This document shows positions 17,836 through 26,834 of a stretch of 64,000 nucleotides of DNA, piece by piece. A model generated the notes under the pieces. It had not been told where the DNA came from. It did not search any database and worked only from the letters and a program-made list of their open reading frames with translations. The number at the start of each line of letters is the position of its first letter. Position 1 is the stretch's first letter. The translations under genes and the position numbers were made by a program. Source of the DNA: Paenibacillus riograndensis SBR5 (GTDB lineage: Bacteria > Bacillota > Bacilli > Paenibacillales > Paenibacillaceae); assembly GCF_000981585.1 (NCBI RefSeq), contig NZ_LN831776.1:5005187-5069186 (forward strand). Direction: 5' to 3'.

Positions 17836-19641
17836 GTGAGTTCAACCTTCTTCAGCTTTCTGCGCCGGAGCTTTTATTTTAAAATGATTCTGGTGATGCT
17901 CGCCGTTTCAGTAATTCCTCTGATTGTCTTGTCCATTATTTCTGTAAGCGTCTCCAGTAATACTGTGGAGAAACAGGTAAACCGCCTGAACGCCCAGCTC
18001 GTCAACCAGGTCGTGGACCGGATTGAATTAACCATGACCAGGCTGCGGGAGCTGAGCGAGCAGTATTCACGCATTTCTTCCATTCAGAGCGCTCTGGTGT
18101 CGCCGTCAGCCCAATATTTCGAAGAGGTTGTCCGTAAAAAAGAACTGATCTCCGTGCTCAGCAACGCCTCGGCGGTTATTGGGAACGTGGAGGGACTGCA
18201 GGTGTATTCAGCCATTACGGGGGAAGTCCTCTCGTCCACGGAAGCCCCGGCCATGCTTGAGGATTCTCCCTACCGGCCGCTGATCGAAGCCTATTTGTCC
18301 TCAGGGAAGGCCAATCTGTTCCTGGACAAGCACGCTCTGCCGGACCTTGCGATTCTGGATTCTTCAACCTATTATATTTCACGCGTCCCCTTTGACTTGT
18401 ATGAGGACCTGAAGGGGGTGCTGCTGATCTCAATGAGCAATGACCAATACCAGCGGCAGATTGAGAACATTCAGCTGGGCAACCGGGGGTCTATCTCCCT
18501 TTTGACCGATGACGGGATGACAATTGCCACGACCAGCAGGCTGGAGCCGAAAGAAGATACCGGGCGGGTGCAGAATATTCTCAAGCACTGGAAAGAGCTG
18601 GACCGGCCGAATCAATTTGCGGTCGGCTCTTCCATTGTCTCTGTCAAGCAGACATCCACCTATGACAACTGGATTGTGGTTTCAGAGATACCGTCCAAGG
18701 AGCTGACCGCCAGCGCAGAAATCATCCGCAGAACCGTGGCTTACTTTCTGGGGATTCTGGTGTTCCTCGGCGCGCTATGCGTTGTCGGGTTCGGCTATCA
18801 GTTATACCGGCCGCTGCAGGCGGTGAAACGGCAGGTCGATGCGATCAAAAAAGGCCATTTCGATGCCCGGGTCACTCATTTTGCCAACAATGAAATCGGC
18901 GACCTGGGCCGGATGCTCAACACTATGGCTGTCCGCATTCAGGACCTGCTGGCCGATCTCCATGATTCGGAGGAGCTGAAGCACAAGCTGGAAATCCGGG
19001 CGCTGCAATCGCAGATCAACCCGCATTTCATGTACAACACTCTCAACACTATCCGTATGTTCGCCATGATGAAGGATTATGAAAAGATCAACACGCTGAT
19101 GGGCCGGCTGGTTGCACTGCTCCGGTATTCCATGGAAAATTATGAGCAGACGGTGCAGCTGCAGCAAGAGCTTGATTATCTCGCGGATTACGTCGGGCTG
19201 CTCAATATGCGGTACAAGTGCCAAGTCCATCTGGAGGCCGAAATTGAGGAGCCGCTGCGGGGCATGCAGATTCCGAAGCTCAGCCTTCAGCCGCTGATTG
19301 AAAACTCCGTCTTCCACGGCATTCTTCCGAACAAAACGGCTGAAGGGCATATTAAGGTTCATGTTTTTACCGATTCTCTTCAAAACCATATCGTCATTGA
19401 AGTGAGCGATGACGGGGTTGGACTGGAGGAGGCCGCGCTGGGGACCCTGCAGCTTCACTTGCTCCGGGAAGAATCCACAGAGAATATCGGGCTGCAGAAT
19501 GTATGGATGCGGATGAAGCTGCTGTTCGGAAAGGCCGCGCAGATTCTGCTCCTCAGCCCCCCTGGAGAAGGTATGACCATCCGTATCACGCTGCCGATTG
19601 AGTCTGTTCCTATGAAGGAGGAGCAACATGAACCACTATAA
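17836..19641 (+). CDS. sensor histidine kinase, YesM type
   Basis: About 601 residues. Transmembrane helix 1 (about 16-38) and helix 2 (about 293-315) bracket an extracellular dCache-type sensing region. HAMP follows (about 315-370), then the HisKA_5-type core with ALQSQINPHFMYNTLNT, where His397 is the phosphorylation site, and an ATPase domain with N-box LQPLIENSVFHG and DDGVGLEE. It should phosphorylate the YesN-type regulator encoded next, which overlaps it by 14 bases. The GTG at 17836 has GGAAGTGG upstream and is preferred to the GTG at 17827. The gene is divergent from the binding protein/permease/lyase operon, so it probably senses the same carbohydrate signal. Confidence 0.92.
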   Translation: MSSTFFSFLRRSFYFKMILVMLAVSVIPLIVLSIISVSVSSNTVEKQVNRLNAQLVNQVVDRIELTMTRLRELSEQYSRISSIQSALVSPSAQYFEEVVRKKELISVLSNASAVIGNVEGLQVYSAITGEVLSSTEAPAMLEDSPYRPLIEAYLSSGKANLFLDKHALPDLAILDSSTYYISRVPFDLYEDLKGVLLISMSNDQYQRQIENIQLGNRGSISLLTDDGMTIATTSRLEPKEDTGRVQNILKHWKELDRPNQFAVGSSIVSVKQTSTYDNWIVVSEIPSKELTASAEIIRRTVAYFLGILVFLGALCVVGFGYQLYRPLQAVKRQVDAIKKGHFDARVTHFANNEIGDLGRMLNTMAVRIQDLLADLHDSEELKHKLEIRALQSQINPHFMYNTLNTIRMFAMMKDYEKINTLMGRLVALLRYSMENYEQTVQLQQELDYLADYVGLLNMRYKCQVHLEAEIEEPLRGMQIPKLSLQPLIENSVFHGILPNKTAEGHIKVHVFTDSLQNHIVIEVSDDGVGLEEAALGTLQLHLLREESTENIGLQNVWMRMKLLFGKAAQILLLSPPGEGMTIRITLPIESVPMKEEQHEPL

Positions 19642-21247
19642 AGTAGTCCTCGTGGAAGACGAGATTCCGGCAAGAACCGTATTCCGCCATTTCATTGAAG
19701 AGCGGGGCGACCTGTTCACCCTTGTCGGCGAAGCGGAAGACGGGCAGGACGGACTGGAGCTGTTCCTGAAGCATAAACCGGAGTTAATCGTAACCGATAT
19801 CACGATGCCGGGAATGAACGGGCTGGAGATGCTCCGGGAAATTGAAAAAAGCGGGGAACGCCCGCCGCAAATCATCATTCTTACCTGTCATCAGGATTTT
19901 CATTACGCCCAGCAGGCCATTCATCTGAAAGCGGCCTCCTACCTGATCAAGGATGACTGCCTTTCTGATCCCGGCCTGTTGACCAGGACGATGGAGCAGC
20001 TGGCTTCCCAGGTTCATTCGATTGATGAAACGCGGGAAAAGCAGCTCCAGTTGGAACAGCAGGTCCGGCTGAGCGAAGTTGAGATTGAGCAAAGCCTGTT
20101 TCTGGACATGCTGCTGAATCCTGCAGCTGAAGCCAAATGGCTGCGCACGCTGGAGGAATCGCAGCTCCCGGTTCAGGAAGGCCGGTTCAAGGTGCTGCTG
20201 CTGGAGCTGGACCGGGGCTCCCTGCGCTTCCCGATCGGCCAGATCGAGGAACTGAAGCTGTGGCAGTTCGCCGGCGTCAACGTGCTGAAGGAACTGCTGG
20301 GCGGCATAGGCGCACACAAGGTGATCGCGCTCGACAAAGGGCGTTTCCTGGCCGTCTATACCGATGCCCTGAAGCTGGAGCGCCCCGGGTTTCTGGAGCA
20401 GGTGCTGGAGTCCTTTGCCGCGAATCTCAAAATGAAATGCTTCGCCCTCCAGTGCAGATTCGAGCAAGGACTGCGGGGACGGCCGGAGGCGCTCAAACGT
20501 TTAGCCTCAGCCCCCTACCCTTTCTTTTACCGCTCCGATGAGAGCATTGCCATTGAGGAATGGGAACAGTTCGCTTTCTTTCAGCGCATCCCGGAACCGG
20601 TGAGCCGGTTCTGGAGCAAGGTGCTCAAGAAGGCGCTGCTGGAGCCGCATCTGAGCGCTGCCGCGCTGGAGCAGGAACGCAGCTCTTTATTCCGCCAGGC
20701 CATAGAGCATGGCTGGGAACCGGAGCAGATTAAGTCCCTGTACCTGAGAGTTTTTCTGGACATGAGCCATACCGTCATCGGAGCCGAAGGCGGTGCGGAG
20801 CTGGAAGCGGCCCTGCGCAAAAAGCTGGAGCTGTGCCAAACCTTTGGCTCCGTACACGACACGACTTGCGCCTACTTCCACAAGCTTCAACAGCTGCAGG
20901 AGGGCGGCAAAAAAATAGACTCCTCCATTTCAAGGATTATCCAGCATATGCGGGAAGATCTCAGCTATCCTTACAAGCTGGAGGAACTGGCTGCTTCAAT
21001 GAATTACAGCGTGCCCTATTTCAGTTCCATGTTCAAAAAAGCCGTTGGAGAAAGCTTCGTTCAATATCTGACCCGCCTGCGCATCGAGAAGGCGAAGCTG
21101 CTGCTGCTCACCACCGATCACAAAACCTTCGAAATTTCCGAATCCATCGGATTCGAGAATTACCGGTCTTTTAACCGGATATTCAAAAAAGAGACTGGCG
21201 TCTCCCCTTCCGATTACCGCCGGAACGGGGCAGCAATGTCCAGATGA
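19628..21247 (+). CDS. response regulator with AraC-type DNA-binding domain, YesN type
   Basis: 539 residues: a receiver domain (1-125) with phospho-acceptor Asp57 in VTDITMPGMNG and the conserved Lys in YLIKDD, a long middle region of about 290 residues, and a C-terminal AraC double helix-turn-helix (about 430-535) with SYPYKLEELAASMNYSVPY and FEISESIGFENYRSFNRIFK. It overlaps the YesM-type kinase gene by 14 bases, so the pair is translated together. The likely target is the divergent transporter-lyase operon. The receiver ends LIKDD, with Asp after the conserved Lys instead of the more usual Pro, a common variation in this group. Confidence 0.92.
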   Translation: MNHYKVVLVEDEIPARTVFRHFIEERGDLFTLVGEAEDGQDGLELFLKHKPELIVTDITMPGMNGLEMLREIEKSGERPPQIIILTCHQDFHYAQQAIHLKAASYLIKDDCLSDPGLLTRTMEQLASQVHSIDETREKQLQLEQQVRLSEVEIEQSLFLDMLLNPAAEAKWLRTLEESQLPVQEGRFKVLLLELDRGSLRFPIGQIEELKLWQFAGVNVLKELLGGIGAHKVIALDKGRFLAVYTDALKLERPGFLEQVLESFAANLKMKCFALQCRFEQGLRGRPEALKRLASAPYPFFYRSDESIAIEEWEQFAFFQRIPEPVSRFWSKVLKKALLEPHLSAAALEQERSSLFRQAIEHGWEPEQIKSLYLRVFLDMSHTVIGAEGGAELEAALRKKLELCQTFGSVHDTTCAYFHKLQQLQEGGKKIDSSISRIIQHMREDLSYPYKLEELAASMNYSVPYFSSMFKKAVGESFVQYLTRLRIEKAKLLLLTTDHKTFEISESIGFENYRSFNRIFKKETGVSPSDYRRNGAAMSR

Positions 21248-21308
21248 ATCAAGCCGGGGCGGGCGGACTTCGGCTTGGATGATATTACTTTATGCGAGGT
21301 GAATCGGG

Positions 21309-22214
21309 TTGCACCAGTTCATGATTGGGCAATACGGGGGATTTGACTCCCACAAATATCACCGGGATTTCAAGGCTGCATTCTATGGCATTGAAGCCTG
21401 CTCCTTCCCGGGAGATGAAGACTGCCGCCTTTTAATGGAGGAATCAAAAAGTAAAGGCTTTCGTGTAGGCGTTCATTTTCCGTTCCGGGCGAACGGTTCA
21501 GCCATAAGGGATGCTCTGTTCCTCTCTTCTGATCCGGGCGAACGCGAGGCTGCCTTTGAGCAGATTCGGACTGAGCTTGAATATTTAACCGTGCTGAAGC
21601 CGGAATATGTATTGTTTCATTATCCGAAGCCGGTCATTCTGGATGACCGCGTAGACTGGAAGCTGTGGAGGTTCGGGGACCGCCGCGAATACATATTTGA
21701 AAGTGAGTGTACCTTAAGCGGGCTGATTGAACGCAGTGAATCCTTGTTTGAGTGGCTGGACCTCAGGAGCAGGGAATATCATTTTACACCTATTCTTGAA
21801 TTCGACGCCTTGAACCGTTATGTTTACGAACATGATTTTTTTGAAAACCTGCTGCTGAAGTACCCGCAGATTCAATTGTGCCTGGATACCGCCAGACTGC
21901 ATCTGCAGGACAAGCTTGATCCCCGGTTTGACGCGAAAGCCGTCTTACGGAAATATGCCAAATATGCCGGGCTGATCCATCTCTCCACGGTTCAAGTCAA
22001 TCAAGCGGTCCAGAACTCTCATTATCCGGTGCTGCCAGAGCTTAGTGTGCAGGACGGCTGGGCACCTATTGCCGAGTATTTGCAGATCATCCGCGGGGAG
22101 AACAGCCGGGTAAAAATCATGTTCGAGCACCGCTCCGACCTGATCACCGAGGACCAATTGCAGCAGTGTTATGACTGGGTAGACGCCATAGTTAACGGTT
22201 CTGTATATTTATAA
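21309..22214 (+). CDS. TIM-barrel protein, sugar phosphate isomerase/epimerase-like
   Basis: A 301-residue protein of the xylose-isomerase-like TIM-barrel fold. It contains typical strand ends with polar or metal-binding residues: VGVHFPFR, PEYVLFHYPKP, HFTPILEFDALN, IQLCLDTARLHLQ and IMFEHRSD. The Glu, Asp, His and Glu positions fit a divalent-metal site. Members isomerise or epimerise sugars or hydrolyse related compounds; the exact reaction is not readable. The TTG start has GAGGTGA 6 bases upstream. It follows the YesN-type gene by 61 bases and may belong to the carbohydrate locus. Confidence 0.75.
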   Translation: MHQFMIGQYGGFDSHKYHRDFKAAFYGIEACSFPGDEDCRLLMEESKSKGFRVGVHFPFRANGSAIRDALFLSSDPGEREAAFEQIRTELEYLTVLKPEYVLFHYPKPVILDDRVDWKLWRFGDRREYIFESECTLSGLIERSESLFEWLDLRSREYHFTPILEFDALNRYVYEHDFFENLLLKYPQIQLCLDTARLHLQDKLDPRFDAKAVLRKYAKYAGLIHLSTVQVNQAVQNSHYPVLPELSVQDGWAPIAEYLQIIRGENSRVKIMFEHRSDLITEDQLQQCYDWVDAIVNGSVYL

Positions 22215-22286
22215 ATGGACAGGCACATGATACAATATGGAAATCAAACGCTTGCTAACATTAACCATCTTAGAGGAGTGAAGGCT

Positions 22287-22721
22287 GTGGCAATTAATGT
22301 GTATTTCAATTTTAATGGAAATGCCCGTGAAGCTGTAGAGTTTTATGCCGAAGTATTTGGAACAGAAGCCCCACGGATTATGACCTTTGGCGAAGCACCC
22401 CCAGACCCTTCCCACCCTCTTCCGGAGGAGGCTAAGCATCTGGTGATGCACGCCATGCTGTTTATTGACGGCAGTCCCGTGATGTTCTCGGACGTTTTCC
22501 CTGGAATGCCTTATGTGGAAGGGAACAACGTCAACCTTACTCTGACCAATGACGATGCCGGCAAAATCAAGGACTGGTTCAACAAGCTAAAAGAAGGCGG
22601 TAATGTCATCATGGAGCTGCAGGAAACCTTTTGGAGCAAATGCTACGGCAGCCTAAAGGACAAATTCGGGATCATCTGGCAGCTGAGTCATGATAACGGC
22701 CAGGGCGCCGGCAACGCTTAA
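22287..22721 (+). CDS. VOC family protein, PhnB-like
   Basis: A 144-residue glyoxalase-fold protein of the PhnB/3-demethylubiquinone-methyltransferase-like group. The opening INVYFNFNGNAREAVEFYAEVFG is the family signature, followed by the pairs of beta-alpha-beta-beta-beta units ending in KFGIIWQLS. Metal-ligand positions are poorly conserved, as in most PhnB-like proteins, and no substrate is known for them. GTG at 22287 has AGGAG 9 bases upstream; the frame is open for 24 more codons but those are probably untranslated. Confidence 0.85.
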   Translation: MAINVYFNFNGNAREAVEFYAEVFGTEAPRIMTFGEAPPDPSHPLPEEAKHLVMHAMLFIDGSPVMFSDVFPGMPYVEGNNVNLTLTNDDAGKIKDWFNKLKEGGNVIMELQETFWSKCYGSLKDKFGIIWQLSHDNGQGAGNA

Positions 22722-22748
22722 GCTCCATTCTTCATTCAATTAAGGTCA

Positions 22749-22793
22749 GGATATAGCTCTCTGGGCAATTCTAGGGATGCTGTATCCTTTTTT
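22749..22793 (+). terminator. intrinsic terminator after VOC gene
   Basis: Inverted arms GGATATAGC / GCTGTATCC enclosing a 21-base loop, followed by TTTTTT, 27 bases after the VOC stop codon. The stem is short, so strength is uncertain. Confidence 0.65.
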
Positions 22794-22834
22794 AATGGTT
22801 TCTAAAGTGTACTTAGAAAGAGGAAAACATCCGA

Positions 22835-25800
22835 TTGATGTGGAATAAAAAATTTATGATGAAGAAGCCCTTTACTTTTTTTCTGAAAAATATCGTCATT
22901 GTCCTGCTGTATCTGGCTGTCCTGTCGGCGATACGCTACCTGTGGTTCACCACGTATGTTGCTCCGGAGCATCCGCAGGCGGTTCAGGGCGTGCTGGATT
23001 TGCGCAGCTTCCAAATCGGGGACTCCCGTTCCATTCCGCTGGATGGGGAGTGGGAATTTTACCCGGACGAATTACTAACGCACAAGGACTTCCCGCAGCC
23101 TGACACCAGGCGGCATTATGCCATGGTTCCCGGGGACTGGAGAAACGGTTTTCCGGAAAAAGGGCATGCTTCCTTTGGTACCGGCACCTACAAACTGCGG
23201 ATTCTGACCGGCACACCTCTGGATGAGCCCTACGGCTTCTGGATTCAGCGCATTCAGGCAGCTTCGGAGATTGAGATTAACGGGCAGAAGGAGCCCTCTG
23301 TGGGCCGGCTAGCCGAAAGCAAGGAAGATTATATACCCGATGCCCCTTCTTACACTGCTACTTATATTGCCGGAGATCACAGGGAGATTGAGCTGCTCGT
23401 CCGTGTCTCCAATTTCGACCATCCCCAGAAAGGGGGCATCGTCCGTTCCATCCGCTTCGGTACACAGGCTGCGATAGACACCGAGCGCTGGTATTCCATT
23501 GGCTTCCAGCTGGTCGCATTCATTATTCTGCTGCTGCACGCCTTGTATGCAGGGATCTTATATTGCTTTAACCGGCAAAATGTCTTTTTACTTTTTTTCC
23601 TGCTTCTGGTCGCAGTCGGCATTTCCATCATTTCCGATAATGATATTCTGCTGAGGCTCTGGCTGCCGATTAACTATACCTGGCTGCTGAAAATCAAGCT
23701 TTTGTCTTATATGTGGCTGTCTTATTTTATGCTGCAGCTGTCACAAAGCTTCTCTGGAAGACGAAGACCCCATACCGGAATTCTTTTCAGAAGTTATGCT
23801 GCGGTGCTGGGCCTGTATTCGGCTTTTATTGTGGTTATGCCTGCAGAAATCATTTTTCAGACGATTCTCTTGTTCAGTATTTTGTATCTGCTCCCGGTGG
23901 CCGGCGTAGTCTGGAAGATTGTGCAAATGGTGCTGGGGAAACAAGAGGACGCCGTATTTCTGCTGTTTGCCGCGGTCGCCATCCTGTCCAGTGTGCTTTG
24001 GGGTGTTGTCGAATCCAGGGGAAATACCAGCAACTTCTTTTATCCCGTTGATATTATTGCAGCAATCATCGGTTTCTCCGCCTATTGGTTCAAGCGTTAT
24101 TTCCGCAATTCTGAGGAAAACATCAAGCTGAACCGGCAGCTGCAGGAAAATGACCGTCTAAAGGACCAATTCCTGGCGAATACTTCACATGAGCTGAGGA
24201 CGCCGCTTCACGGCATTATCAGTATTGCCCAGACTGTCGCCGCCAAGGAACATTCGGTGATGGACTCAAAAAGTGTCCAGGACATGGATCTGCTCCTGAC
24301 CATCAGCCGCCGGATGTCACATCTGCTCAATGACCTTCTGGATGTAACCCGGCTTCAGGATAAACGGATTGAGCTGCAGCGGGAGCCGCTGTCTATCCAG
24401 TCGCTGGTCTCCGGCGTGATTGATATGTTCGAATTTATGACAGAGGGCCGGGCGCTCACATTAAAAAACAACATTGCTGACTCTCTTCCCCCTGTGTTCG
24501 CAGACGAGAAACGTCTGGTCCAGATTCTATTCAATCTGCTGCACAATGCAGTCAAATATACGATTGAAGGCAGTATAGCCGTATCTGCTGAAACACAGGG
24601 CAAGGAAATGCTCATTCATGTTGCCGATACAGGAGCCGGTATGAATGAGGAGACACTGAGCCGTATATTCAAGCGCTATGAACAAGGGCAGCAGGGGATT
24701 AATGATGGCGGCGGAATCGGCCTCGGGCTGAGCATCTGTAAACAGCTCGTTGAGCTTCATCACGGAACCCTGACGGTCCGTTCACAACCAGGGCAAGGCT
24801 CGGAGTTCACCTTCACTCTCCCCTTGGCAAAGGGAACAGACCAGCCTGCTTCCGCACTCTCCAGCCAAGAGATGCCGAAGAACACGGAGCCGGCCAGACC
24901 TTCCGTTCCGGCACACAGCCCTCTCGCAGACTTGTCTGCGATCTGGAGTGCTGCGCATTCCGGAGAATCAGAAGGGGCTGGCCGCCGGATCCATATTCTG
25001 GCCGTGGATGATGATTCCGTTAACCTCAAGGTACTGGCCAGTATTCTCTCTTCAGAGAATTACAATATCAGGACCGCGCTGGGCGCTCATGAAGCCTTGA
25101 ACCTGCTGGGAACCGAGCAATGGGATCTTCTGATCGCCGACGTGATGATGCCGCACATCTCCGGCTATGAGCTGACGCGAATCGTCCGTGAGCGTTTTTC
25201 ATTATCGGAGCTGCCCATCCTGCTGCTGACGGCCCGCACACAGCCTGAAGATATTTATACCGGATTTCTGTCCGGTGCGAACGATTACCTGGTCAAACCG
25301 GTTGACGGGCTGGAGCTGAAATACAGAGTCCGGTCGCTGACGGGGCTGAAGCAATCCATTGATGAGATGCTGCGCATGGAAGCCGCCTATCTCCAGGCGC
25401 AGATTCAGCCGCATTTTTTGTTCAACACTTTAAATTCAATTATGGCTTTAAGCGAAATCGATACCGCCAAAATGCGTGATCTCAGCGAGGCGTTCTCCTC
25501 CTATTTGCGGATCAGTTTCGATTATATGAACTCGCATCAGCGGGTTGCGCTCTCCCATGAACTGGAACTGGTCCGGGCTTATGTGTATATCGAGCAAGCC
25601 CGGTTCGAAGAAAGGCTGGCCGTCGAATGGGACATTGAGGACGGGATTAACACTGCACTTCCGCCGCTCACGCTGCAGCCCCTGGTTGAGAACGCGGTCA
25701 GACACGGTCTGCTGAGCCGCTCGCGTGGCGGCCTGCTGACCATCCGCATTCGCAGCAGCGGAGGCTTCACTTTTTTCGAGGTCAGGGACAACGGGAAAGG

Positions 25801-25978
25801 CATGACGCAGGAACAGGTCAGCCACCTCCTGGACCATTCCCGCAAGGTCAGCGGAGGAATCGGCCTGCTCAATACCAACCGCCGTCTGACCCAATTATAT
25901 GGCCGCGGACTGTCAATTCAGAGTGAGCCGGAACAAGGAACCTCTGTCTCTTTTACGATACCGGATCCGGGTAAATAG
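22835..25978 (+). CDS. hybrid sensor kinase: 7TM sensor - HisKA/HATPase - receiver - LytS-type kinase core
   Basis: About 1046 residues. Helix 1 (about 13-35) leads to an extracellular beta-jelly-roll region (about 60-215), a 7TMR-DISM-type block of membrane helices (about 220-420), then HisKA with FLANTSHELRTPLHG (His452) and HATPase_c with N-box NLLHNAVKY and glycine boxes GAGMN and GGGIGLGLSI. A receiver follows (about 720-840) with Asp769 in LIADVMMPHISG. The C-terminus is a second, LytS/YesM-type kinase core with QIQPHFLFNTLN (His860) and its own ATPase N-box LQPLVENAVRHG. The protein thus has two complete kinase cores around one receiver. No separate response regulator is adjacent. The start is TTG at 22835 or ATG at 22838; GAGGA lies 10 and 13 bases upstream respectively. 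Confidence 0.9.
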   Translation: MMWNKKFMMKKPFTFFLKNIVIVLLYLAVLSAIRYLWFTTYVAPEHPQAVQGVLDLRSFQIGDSRSIPLDGEWEFYPDELLTHKDFPQPDTRRHYAMVPGDWRNGFPEKGHASFGTGTYKLRILTGTPLDEPYGFWIQRIQAASEIEINGQKEPSVGRLAESKEDYIPDAPSYTATYIAGDHREIELLVRVSNFDHPQKGGIVRSIRFGTQAAIDTERWYSIGFQLVAFIILLLHALYAGILYCFNRQNVFLLFFLLLVAVGISIISDNDILLRLWLPINYTWLLKIKLLSYMWLSYFMLQLSQSFSGRRRPHTGILFRSYAAVLGLYSAFIVVMPAEIIFQTILLFSILYLLPVAGVVWKIVQMVLGKQEDAVFLLFAAVAILSSVLWGVVESRGNTSNFFYPVDIIAAIIGFSAYWFKRYFRNSEENIKLNRQLQENDRLKDQFLANTSHELRTPLHGIISIAQTVAAKEHSVMDSKSVQDMDLLLTISRRMSHLLNDLLDVTRLQDKRIELQREPLSIQSLVSGVIDMFEFMTEGRALTLKNNIADSLPPVFADEKRLVQILFNLLHNAVKYTIEGSIAVSAETQGKEMLIHVADTGAGMNEETLSRIFKRYEQGQQGINDGGGIGLGLSICKQLVELHHGTLTVRSQPGQGSEFTFTLPLAKGTDQPASALSSQEMPKNTEPARPSVPAHSPLADLSAIWSAAHSGESEGAGRRIHILAVDDDSVNLKVLASILSSENYNIRTALGAHEALNLLGTEQWDLLIADVMMPHISGYELTRIVRERFSLSELPILLLTARTQPEDIYTGFLSGANDYLVKPVDGLELKYRVRSLTGLKQSIDEMLRMEAAYLQAQIQPHFLFNTLNSIMALSEIDTAKMRDLSEAFSSYLRISFDYMNSHQRVALSHELELVRAYVYIEQARFEERLAVEWDIEDGINTALPPLTLQPLVENAVRHGLLSRSRGGLLTIRIRSSGGFTFFEVRDNGKGMTQEQVSHLLDHSRKVSGGIGLLNTNRRLTQLYGRGLSIQSEPEQGTSVSFTIPDPGK

Positions 25979-26063
25979 CATTTTTATATGCGTTTACATG
26001 CCAATCTGTGTTTTAATAAGGATACCGTTATCGCAAAAATCAGCTGTAAAGGAGCTAATGCTT

Positions 26064-26468
26064 ATGGAAATATCCGCCTTTTTGCTGCCCAAAGACCAGG
26101 TATCGTACATTACCTCTTCGATCTCTATGCTGGAAGCCCTTGAACAACTGGAGCATCATTATTATTCAGCCATCCCGATTATTAATGAAGAAGGCAAATA
26201 TGTAGGAACCCTCTCCGAAGGTGATTTATTGTGGAAATTTAAGAATACGGCCGGCCTGAATTTTGAGAATATGCGTGAAGTGACCGTAAGCGAAATTCAG
26301 CAGCATGTACACAACGAGAGCGTCGAGATCCACGCCCAGATGGAGGATATGCTGACACTGGCGGCTGACCAGAACTTTGTCCCGGTTGTCGATGACAAGG
26401 GAATCTTTCTGGGCATCATCCGCCGGAAAGATATCATTGAATATTACACCCGGAATATCACCGATTAG
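26064..26468 (+). CDS. CBS-domain pair protein
   Basis: A 134-residue cytoplasmic protein made of two CBS motifs. The first ends in YYSAIPIINEEGKYVGTLS, the second in NFVPVVDDKGIFLGIIRRKDII. Tandem CBS motifs bind adenine nucleotides or similar ligands. No catalytic domain is attached, so the output is unknown. ATG at 26064 is chosen over ATG at 26058 because GGAG ends 9 bases before it. It follows the hybrid kinase gene by 85 bases and is closed by a strong terminator. Confidence 0.85.
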   Translation: MEISAFLLPKDQVSYITSSISMLEALEQLEHHYYSAIPIINEEGKYVGTLSEGDLLWKFKNTAGLNFENMREVTVSEIQQHVHNESVEIHAQMEDMLTLAADQNFVPVVDDKGIFLGIIRRKDIIEYYTRNITD

Positions 26469-26482
26469 TTCGTGTCCGGTCT

Positions 26483-26546
26483 GCATACAGCAGCGGCTGC
26501 GTTGTCCTCCAGAGGACGCGCAGCCGCTGCTGTTGCCTGTATGCTT
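26483..26546. terminator. long terminator hairpin between convergent genes
   Basis: Nested inverted repeats (GCATACAG / CTGTATGC outside, CAGCGGCTGCG / CGCAGCCGCTG inside) followed on the plus strand by TTTTAT. It separates the CBS gene from the convergent STAS operon and may stop both transcripts, but the U tract favours the plus strand. Confidence 0.85.
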
Positions 26547-26834
26547 TTATAAAATTTCAAACACATGGGTCAATCTGGTTAACTCGAAAATCTTCAGCAC
26601 ATTGGCATTCAGTGCCTTGAGCTTAATGGTGCCGCCATTCTCCACACATTTCTTGTAAGAGCTGACAATCACACCAAGCCCGGTGCTGTCGATAAAGGCG
26701 CAGCCGCCAAAATCAAGCACAAAGCTGGAGAACCCCCCGTCAATATGCCCCCTGATCTTTTCTCTGAATTCACTGGCCTCTTCGACGGAGAACATCTCCG
26801 GCATGTCAATTACAATCTCACTCAACCTGCTCAC
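26547..26834 (-). CDS. STAS-domain anti-sigma factor antagonist (SpoIIAA/RsbV-like)
   Basis: A 95-residue single STAS domain. The phosphorylation loop reads [11 protein letters not shown], with Ser50 (or Thr51) as the expected phospho-site. In partner switching the unphosphorylated form binds an RsbW-type kinase and releases that kinase's target. It is the last gene of a four-gene minus-strand operon (phosphatase, RsbW-type kinase, chemoreceptor, STAS). It overlaps the chemoreceptor gene by 17 bases, so translation is coupled. No sigma factor of the SigB type is nearby, so the final target of the switch is unknown. Confidence 0.9.
   Translation of the reverse strand: MSRLSEIVIDMPEMFSVEEASEFREKIRGHIDGGFSSFVLDFGGCAFIDSTGLGVIVSSYKKCVENGGTIKLKALNANVLKIFELTRLTHVFEIL

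Noticed and set aside
18802..19629. 275-codon minus-strand frame opposite the YesM gene
   Set aside because: Shadow of the kinase gene; His/Gln-rich as expected from reverse reading, no family match.
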